Source of the DNA: Lepeophtheirus salmonis | Lineage: Eukaryota > Arthropoda > Copepoda > Siphonostomatoida > Caligidae | Direction of reading: 5' to 3' | NCBI RefSeq assembly: GCF_016086655.4 | Contig: NC_052139.2 | Location: 25,610,002-25,674,001 of the forward strand | DNA: 64,000 nt | Shown here: positions 56,880-64,000 of the stretch, piece by piece | Layout: each line of letters opens with the position of its first letter | How positions within the stretch are numbered: position 1 is the stretch's first letter | Position numbers and translations under genes: made by a program | The notes under the pieces: model-generated | The model's input: the letters and a program-made list of their open reading frames with translations, nothing else | The model's database searches: none | Told to the model about the DNA's origin: nothing

Positions 56880-58153
56880 AATTTGAATTAAAATCGGGTA
56901 TAACATATCCAAGGTTGATAATTTCCCAGTCTTGTAGTTCAACTAGAGATTCCAAAAGATAAACAGGACTGTTAGAGACATATAGATCATCAAATACATA
57001 TCATTACTTTTCTCATCATTAAAATTCTTAATGGCCAATTTGGTATTATTATTTATGGAGTACATAATCATATTATCATTTTAACCGATCTATTTATGTC
57101 ACTAATTAACTACTATTTAAACAAAAAAGATAATGATAGTTATAAAGTTAATATCCTAATACAGAAATGCTGGAAGAGGAATGCTCAAGCATAAATTTGA
57201 AGGGATACACCAAATAAATTTTTAGCTGGCAGAGTGAAAATCAGATTTGAATATTCAAATTTATGTTTAATATCTACCACTCCCTCATGTATTTAGAAAT
57301 ATTCGTTCATCTATTCTATATTAGTACAGCAAAGGTTGTTGTATGCCTATTGGTCTGAGGATGAATTTTGAGTTTGTGCTTAATACACTGCGTAATTCCA
57401 AGTAATGTGGAGTACTCCAACTAGATTTAAAACATTCAAACAAAAATTACTTTGAAAACGAACTGGGATGATTACATTTCACAAAACTCAACATATTATT
57501 GCCACTCCGAAAAAATAAATTCTAAATTTCACAGAGATAGGAAGTCAGTCTAGGAAGATTTAGATGTTAGATTGGCTTGAAAAAGACTAACAAAAAATAC
57601 CAAGTTTTGACGAATTCCGAGTTTTTAATGGGTTAATAGGGGTTGACGAGTAAAACTTGACCTTTTATGAACACGAATTGAGTTTTTTTGTGTCTTTTTT
57701 ATTTACTTTATAAAACTCGAGTAGTAATTTACGAGTTTTGCTCGTGACACATCACAATTATTAATGTAAAATTTTACCTTGTTGAAGTTTAAAATTTAAA
57801 GTGGTCAGATTTTAATGCACCACTTAATTAATACATTTATTATTTTATTTTTATAAAAAAATATTATTTAATATTGAGCTCTGAAATTTAGAATTTATTC
57901 TTTCGGAGAGGCAATATTATGTTGAGTTTTGTGAAATGTAATCACTTAATCCCAGTTCGTTTTAAAAGTAATTTTTGTTTGAATGTTTTAAATCTAGTTG
58001 GAGTACTCCACATTGCTTGAGAAAAGTAATGATATGTATTTGATGATCTATATGTCTCTAACAGTCCTGTTTATCTTTTGGAATCTCTAGTTGAACTACA
58101 AGATTGGGAAATTATCAACCTTGTATATCTATTACCCGATTTTAATTCAAATT
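56880..58153. repeat. Long inverted repeat (arms of about 275 bp, left arm split by an insertion of about 385 bp)
   Basis: The left arm consists of 56880-57014 and 57399-57536. The right arm is 57876-58153, its reverse complement. Matching blocks in the left arm, each mirrored on the right: aatttgaattaaaatcgggt, aaggttgataatttccca, gattccaaaagataaacagg, acatatagatcatcaaatac, gtggagtactccaactagat and ttacatttcacaaaactcaa. Identity is high with few indels. The spacer 57537-57875 includes a mariner family X 3' terminus. Position 57015-57398 of the left arm has no counterpart on the right and is therefore an insertion. No coding sequence is found. Confidence 0.88.
57785..57826 (+). mobile_element. 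Solo 3' terminus of mariner family X
   Basis: Reads gttgaagtttaaaatttaaa then gtggtcagatttta...ccactta. Inverted, it parallels the 3' end of the element at 48719-49566. No matching 5' end was found nearby. Confidence 0.5.
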
Positions 58154-58534
58154 GAGCATGATGCTTTAAAAGTTTGTTTGAGGTTAGCACACTTCTACTT
58201 CACTAAAATAACAATTATTTACAGACAAGATATAGTTTTGCTTTTTAGATCTGTACTGTAGAATATTTTAACGACTCAAAGTCTGATTTTAACTAATAAT
58301 TATATTCAAATCACTCAAAATAATGTACTCTTCATTTCAAATTATTCTTTGCCTACTTCTTACCTATTAAATTAAATTATTTTCATAATTAATCAGGTAT
58401 CTGTAGAGTAATTGGTTGATACATATACATTAGTTATACCTCGCTAACACAAAAATATACGCTGTATTTTGTTGTCAGCTATCGATCTTCCTGCCTCTTT
58501 TCTCCTAAACAATATTCTGAACGTTTATTGTAGT
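58154..58534. other. Intergenic, nothing recognised
   Basis: AT-rich DNA. The phrase near 58455-58490 (aaaatatacgctgtatttt..tgtc.gctatcgat) resembles 61505-61540, suggesting another low-copy repeat. Confidence 0.4.
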
Positions 58535-58690
58535 GTTGAGTTTTGGTCCGGAAATCCTAGACCGGTCTGAGACCCTTATACTTTTTCTTGGAACGAATTA
58601 GTTCGGTCCAATCAAAAGCTCGGTCTGGACCGGTGTCATATAAAAATTCGGTTTAGATCGGTCCAAAGGAAAAATTCGGTGTATTTCACT
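58535..58690 (+). repeat. Dispersed 'gtctagacc' repeat, copy 2
   Basis: Inverse-oriented counterpart of 20590-20945, sharing 'ctagaccggt', 'gaattagttcggtcca', 'ggtctggaccggt' and 'catataaaaattcgg' in order. Non-coding. Confidence 0.75.
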
Positions 58691-59973
58691 AGAGTACAAT
58701 GACGTTATACGTGGTTTCAACAGATATAAATCAGCTTAACTTTGCCGTCTCTTATACAGTTGAAAAAAAAAAAAAAAAATGGTGTTTCAATATATATGAA
58801 ACCGAAAAAAGTCGGTCCATTTGAGTGTTTGTTTTCTAGAAAATAAAGAGTGAGATTGATGGAACTGTGACCAAGACTGGGTTCAAAAATGGGATTATTT
58901 TTTCCCTGGAAAGAACTCTTGAAATACCTTTTCTATGGATACAGGTATAATTGGAGAACCCAAAGACCAAATTGATTTTAATAACAGATTAATAACTTAA
59001 GTTTATAACAATGACACCAGTTTCTATAGGTTTTTCTGTAGCAACTCACTGTCCAATAGAAATCTCGGAAAAATGTCAATAACGAACAATAACACCTTTT
59101 AAGGCTTTATCTTTTCAACAAAATCCATCGTAACACCTCAAAGAGAGGGTTATTTTTATAATGAATGTAAATGGTCTGACGTGGTTCAAAATAAAATGTA
59201 CGCCATCTGTTGTAAACGTATCCAAACACTTATTTAAGCTAATAAAACAAGTAAGAAACTTGTGCTCACAAAGCCAAAAAAAAATTGATAAGCCAGTTGA
59301 TCTTGTCAGCCTGATAAAAAATCTATGATAACGGATGAAAGAAGCCAAATTTGTGAAGTTCGGGGTCGTCAGATATTGGAAGTAAGAAAAAGTAACATTT
59401 CAGACAGGGTTAAAAAATTTAGAATTCCAAATAGTCAAATTCATGCGGAATATGATCATGAAAATTTGACAAACAAATATATACAAGGAATCATTATATC
59501 AAAAGGCCCTAGAGAGTATGATATAATTAGTTAAAAAATCATCGGAAAGCGTAAATGGAGAATATAAATCAATTTTCTGTTTCAAAATATTGTTGTTCGT
59601 GTTTTTTGTTTAAAACTTTATGCGAATATAATTAGGAATAATGAATAAGATCCCTTATTTTAAATGATTCAATTTGATTGGAGGATATGAATAAAAACTA
59701 GAAGTATTTAGATATTTACACAAATGATATATTTCGCTATTGTTCTTGCCGAATTGCACGAATGAACGTAAGGAAATTAACTTTTTAATGAATTACTATT
59801 TAAATTATTCATTGAAATGCATTAAAACAGGTGCGCGTTATACGCGAGGCATCAAAACATTAGGTGTGAATTTTCCCTTTTTATAAGATAAACTATCATT
59901 TCGTGAAAAAGTATAGTGATATATATATATAGAGTGTACTAAAATTTAACAATTGTATATTTTAAAAAATATA
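58691..59973. other. Intergenic, nothing recognised
   Basis: AT-rich with poly-A at 58764-58779. The open frame at 59325-59534 is short, charged and without family resemblance, and is not called. Confidence 0.45.
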
Positions 59974-59975
59974 GT

Positions 59976-60869
59976 ACAGGGAGCGGGGATCAAATTTTCG
60001 CCTACTTTAAACCTTGATAACTTGAAGACGACATTATCAAATAAAAAACCGGTTGCCAAATAGGAAAGGTATTCTCGTCAGCTAACGATACGTAGTTCAG
60101 TTAGCATAACGCCGTCATCATATGAGGAGATAAAGAGCTATAAGTGGAACGAGGAGCTTTCGAGGTCTGCCGTAGTTATGGCATTGGTTAATAATGGAGG
60201 TGAAATCTCCAATTCAACGATTGCTTCAACCTTAGGAGTGAATTTACGGACTGTTCAGCGTATCTGTAAGAAACTAGAGGACACCTGGGATGTTGATGCC
60301 ACCATAAATAGGGCACCCAAGGAGGAGGGCGCCGACAGGAAGGTCAGTGACATCGACTTTGTCGACAAGGTGAAGAAGATGGTTGAATATGACCCTGCCA
60401 GGTCTGGGGGTGGCTGGAGACAGGCCCTGTGTGTGGCAACAGGACTCAGCACCCTGCCATGTGTCCAAAATCTCCATGCAGTGGTTAACCAAGAACTTTT
60501 ATGACGTCATAACCAAGGATTTGTGTCCTTCTAACTCTCCCGACCTTAATCCTTTGGACTATTTTGTCTGGGGCTATGTTGAGAGACATACCAACAGACA
60601 TCCCCATAGCACCAAGGCCAGTCTGATGGACTTCATCAAGGAGGTATTCGGCAACATGGACAATGAGATGGTCAGAAGAGCCTGCGGCCGGTTCAGAGGC
60701 CGTATTGAGGCTGTTATTGATGCCAACGGTGATTATATCGAATGAATGGCTACTCTATACCTATATGCTCGTCATAGTTTTGATTTTTAATAAAAAAGTT
60801 AAAAAATGTATATTTTGTGTTGTTTTTTGTAGAAAAATATTTTGGCGACAATTTGATCCCCGCTTCCTG
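59976..60869 (+). mobile_element. DD37D mariner-type element, copy B, internally deleted
   Basis: TA-flanked (59974-59975 and 60870-60871). Termini are CAGGGAGCGGGGATCAAATT and, inverted, CAGGAAGCGGGGATCAAATT. Near-identical to copy A at 47252 over almost the whole length, including the 5' leader. The amino half (60178 onward, MALVNNGGEISNSTIASTLG) ends at DPARS. The join to the core (DRPCVWQQDSAPCH) is at the same place as in copy A but shifted in frame. From there the carboxyl half is intact to the stop at 60743-60745: NSPDLNPLDYFVWGYVERHT, then RRACGRFRGRIEAVIDANGD ending in YIE. The first catalytic Asp is lost in the deletion. Confidence 0.9.
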
Positions 60870-60871
60870 TA

Positions 60872-62680
60872 AATGCGTTTGTCAAAATATATAGCCAAAA
60901 TAAAGGGAAATGATCCTTTATTTAAAAACTTTAAACAAAATGTGCCATTTGAAGTTGAAATCGTGTAGCAATGAAATTTTGTACGTCTTATTTTTATAGA
61001 CTAAGGGAACTTTTCCGTCCTATTTGTAATCGAAATTCGAAAAAAGTTGAAAATCAAACTGGTCCACTGTATATTATATTAATTTACGAATATTCACGCA
61101 ATCCTTATTCAATGTAAGAAACTTGCCAATTGATGGGATCATTGCTCATTTCTTTTTAAGGGGTGATATCAAAAAATAAGTAATATGATTACTCTGGATT
61201 TCAATTTACTTTTCTATGTAGTAACTTATTACGCAAATAAGTCGTAGTACCTAACACTGATAAAACACAAAATTCATTGGAATATTTTCACGGTACATGT
61301 ACAATTTTATATATCTTATTTGTTTATTTTAGTATTTACAAAAGTGAGTAAGTATTAGCAATAAGTCAACATAGACATATGACGATTTCATCATCTATAA
61401 TTACTAATTAAATGAATATTTGCTTAGTGTAAACAACGTATACCTATTATTAACTTTGTTTAATTAAATATTTTTGTCCAAATTTTTTATCATTCCCTAT
61501 ACAAAAATATACAGTGTATTTCGTTGTTGGTTGTCGATTTTATATTTGAGAATAATTGGCTCTAAACTACACACTGATTTTGGCCCCTTTTTATATTTCC
61601 TTTCGGAGAAAGGGCTGCGTGAGTATCCCAAGCCCGTTTGGGTATTTGATCTATTCGGAGAATACAACCTCACGCATACCACCCGCAGGTAATTAGGATC
61701 ACATCTCTAAAAGGTATGCTGGACTTCAAATCCAATTAATATGTGTGTGGTTTTTTTTCCTCGTAAAAATACAGCAAATGGATTTAGGAACTTATGTCAT
61801 GTCGTTCGTTGTCTCTGTTCTTCGACTCCACTTGTGGTGGCTACGCCTGACCCTTTGCTTACAGGTTGATAATATTATATGCTGTACCTATATTACGAGT
61901 ACTCATGCAGTTCACAGTCATTAAGGGCAGACTATAAAATGAGTTGTCCACAGACAAACTTTGCTTGATTGACTTACAGATTTATCTAAATTTTTAGGTT
62001 GTTCTATGAAGACTTTGTCGTGATTCTAGAATATGAGTTTTAGGCAAAAAAGCTTGCACCAGTTTTATTAGTAGAGGATTAATCCTTTTTTAATGAATAC
62101 AGAACGACGGTCACTCGTTTGTAAACTTCAGACTCGGATATCTAGCTTTGTTTTTAGATCCGTAATTCTAGGATTTTTCAAGGATAAAATACGTGGATTA
62201 AAAAATAGCTTCTTGAGTTATAAATATCTATTATTGGGATTGATTTATTAAGGACTCCTAAAAAAATCTTTAATTAATGGGCTTGTATCTTTTTTGGGAA
62301 TTTACTTTTTGAATAATTGTATTAAATAGTAGGCTAACAAGACTCCACGTTTTTGGAGGTGTGTCTCTGGCTGTATGTGCCCCAACAAACGTCCCTATTT
62401 TAGATACATAATGATGTTATGCATTCAACAATTCTTCTTAACCCATTAAGACCAAGTGTTTTGCATTTTTTCTTAATTCGATCAGCTCCTTCTTTTGAAA
62501 TGATAATTTCTTTAATAAAAATTAATCAAAATGTCTCTAAATTCTCATTCTATAACAAGGAAAAAATTGATAAATCCTCCCTCAAGGTCGAAATGATATT
62601 AAAGAAAAAAAAAATGCATTTATGTCTGTCTCAAAATTTGTACATATTTATACGTCATTATTCTTCTAATATATCTTATA
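60872..62680. other. Intergenic AT-rich DNA
   Basis: No gene is recognised. The pair of opposite open frames at about 61474-61692 shadow each other and show no family resemblance. Confidence 0.45.
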
Positions 62681-62682
62681 GA

Positions 62683-63345
62683 ATAGTGATGGGACGATTA
62701 ATCAGAATTGGGAATCGGTTTTATTTATTGGAATTGGCGTCCGGAAAATACTGTTAATTTGCAATTCCAATTCTGATTTATTACTTTATTAGGTCATGAA
62801 AAAAAAAAAAAAAAAAATAGTTGTCATCATAATTAAGGAATTGTTGCTTATTATCAGAAAATTTAATATTTTAAATGTAATGAAATTTTTCAAATTTTTT
62901 TCCTACAAATATAATTTTCTCTGAATAAGTATTTATTTTTTAAATTTTTTCAGAAGAATTTAATATTTGAATTTTCTTCAAAAACTTTTATAATAAAAAT
63001 TTAATTTTTGAAATATTTTTCCAAATTTTTTTATTTTTTCGTAAACAGTTGAGGTTTTGTAAATTTTTCGTCAAAAAATTTGATTTTTTGAGAAAAACAA
63101 TGTGTTTTTAAATTTTTCTTTTTCTGAATAGTTTTTTGGAAAAAAAACTATTCAATATCCAATTGTATATTTGAAATTTAAAAAAAAAAAAAATTATATT
63201 AGGGATTTAATTTTTGACGTTTTTTTTAAACAATTTTATTTTGTGTGATCACTGTGGGGTTTTGGAAATTATTCTATAAAAAATTACATTTTCGGGAATA
63301 GCAATGGGTTTTTGAAATTTTTCTCCAATTTTTTTTTTTTTTTTG
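62683..63345 (+). repeat. Bipartite dispersed repeat, copy 2
   Basis: Starts 'tagtgatgggacgattaa', followed by 'cagaattgggaatcgg' and 'gcaattccaattctgatt' blocks (a loose inverted pair), then about 500 bp of 'aaatttttc' and 'tttttgaaaaa' low-complexity text. It has the same order as the copy at 35140-35610. Confidence 0.65.
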
Positions 63346-64000
63346 CTAATAGACGTAGAAATCAAACATACGTTGGCTAATTTAATAGACGACATATCAT
63401 CTGCTAACAGAGATCACCAACACAATTATAGGGCTCCTTGCTCCCAAATACGTTTAAAATAAGGACAATTAATTTATAACAACATTAATACCTTGGATAT
63501 TTCGAGGTTGTAGGTGAGTTGTTGTGTTTCAGTCCGATATATTCTGTATTGATATATAATGGTAATGAAAAATTATTCAAGTATTGTACCTATATTAGTT
63601 TTCAATGCCTGTTCTTCCTCCAAAATATTACACGGTTGAAGGCTCGAATGCTTCCTACAACTCCACATTACAATGTGGAATAGGTGATTCCGGAAAGGAT
63701 TTGTGTCTTTGAACCTGCAACCTTTTTCCAATATTTTCGGCCAGGAACAACCATATGCTAATTGACAGACTTGAATGTATTTTGAGTAGAAACCATGGAA
63801 CATATAAAATTAAAACAAAACTCTGTTAACTAATGCATGTATTTTGTCGATCTTAAAAAAAATGGCAAGATTCTTATAAACGGATATTATACCTATCACT
63901 AAATTAATGTATATTAAGATAAAAGAAATAAAAATGAATAAAACAGATAAAAAAAATGTTTCAGCGGTTCGTATAGAAGAAGTCCTAATCTCTTAATTCT
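63346..64000. other. Terminal stretch without recognised features
   Basis: AT-rich. The minus-strand open frame at 63573-63803 is cysteine-containing but unrecognised and has no splice or start support. Confidence 0.4.

Noticed and set aside
59325..59534. 69-residue charged open frame
   Set aside because: No family, no splice or promoter context, and a length expected by chance in 64 kb.

Overview
The window is AT-rich eukaryotic DNA with short, intron-bearing genes set in a dense background of decayed DNA transposons. The five confident genes are animal orthologues: Lim3/Lhx3, Arp2, ALG6, CEP135 and an ST6Gal-type sialyltransferase. Their splice sites are canonical GT-AG, many introns are only 49-83 nt, and Tc1/mariner remnants are abundant. 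I infer a small arthropod genome, most likely a parasitic copepod of the sea-louse type. That assignment rests on gene style and repeat content, not on a database match.

Layout. Positions 1-4490 carry the 3' six exons of a LIM-homeodomain gene (Lim3/Lhx3 class, + strand); its N-terminal exon is not seen. Positions 5776-8040 hold a broken P-element/THAP9-like transposase, interrupted at 6661-7421 by a short hAT-type element. Positions 10430-17130 are the gene-dense core: Arp2 (2 exons), ALG6 (2 exons) and CEP135 (7 exons), all on the + strand. ALG6 and CEP135 are separated by only 55 nt. Positions 17130-38200 are almost entirely repeats: a TIR-bearing MITE with an internal palindrome, mariner relics, a 1.8 kb inverted-repeat element with arms of about 500 bp, and several dispersed families. 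Positions 38264-39445 (- strand) are an intronless sialyltransferase. Positions 39446-64000 are again transposon-rich. They include two near-identical DD37D mariner-type copies that share one internal deletion, a third mariner-type element with 27-bp perfect ITRs and an uninterrupted but internally deleted transposase ORF, a long inverted repeat at 56880-58153, a hAT C-terminal fragment, and a proline-rich ORF of unknown identity at 53982-54533.

The genes do not form one pathway. Lim3 is a neuronal-fate transcription factor, Arp2 nucleates branched actin, ALG6 builds the N-glycan precursor in the ER, CEP135 builds centrioles, and the sialyltransferase caps glycans in the Golgi. ALG6 and the sialyltransferase both act on protein glycosylation but lie 24 kb apart on opposite strands, so I infer no co-regulation. 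The most unusual points are the possible ALG6-CEP135 two-gene transcription unit with a splice acceptor 6 nt before the CEP135 start codon, the nested P/hAT insertion, the two long inverted repeats, and the recurrence of internally deleted mariner copies. I found no tRNA, rRNA, CRISPR array or bacterial-type operon.
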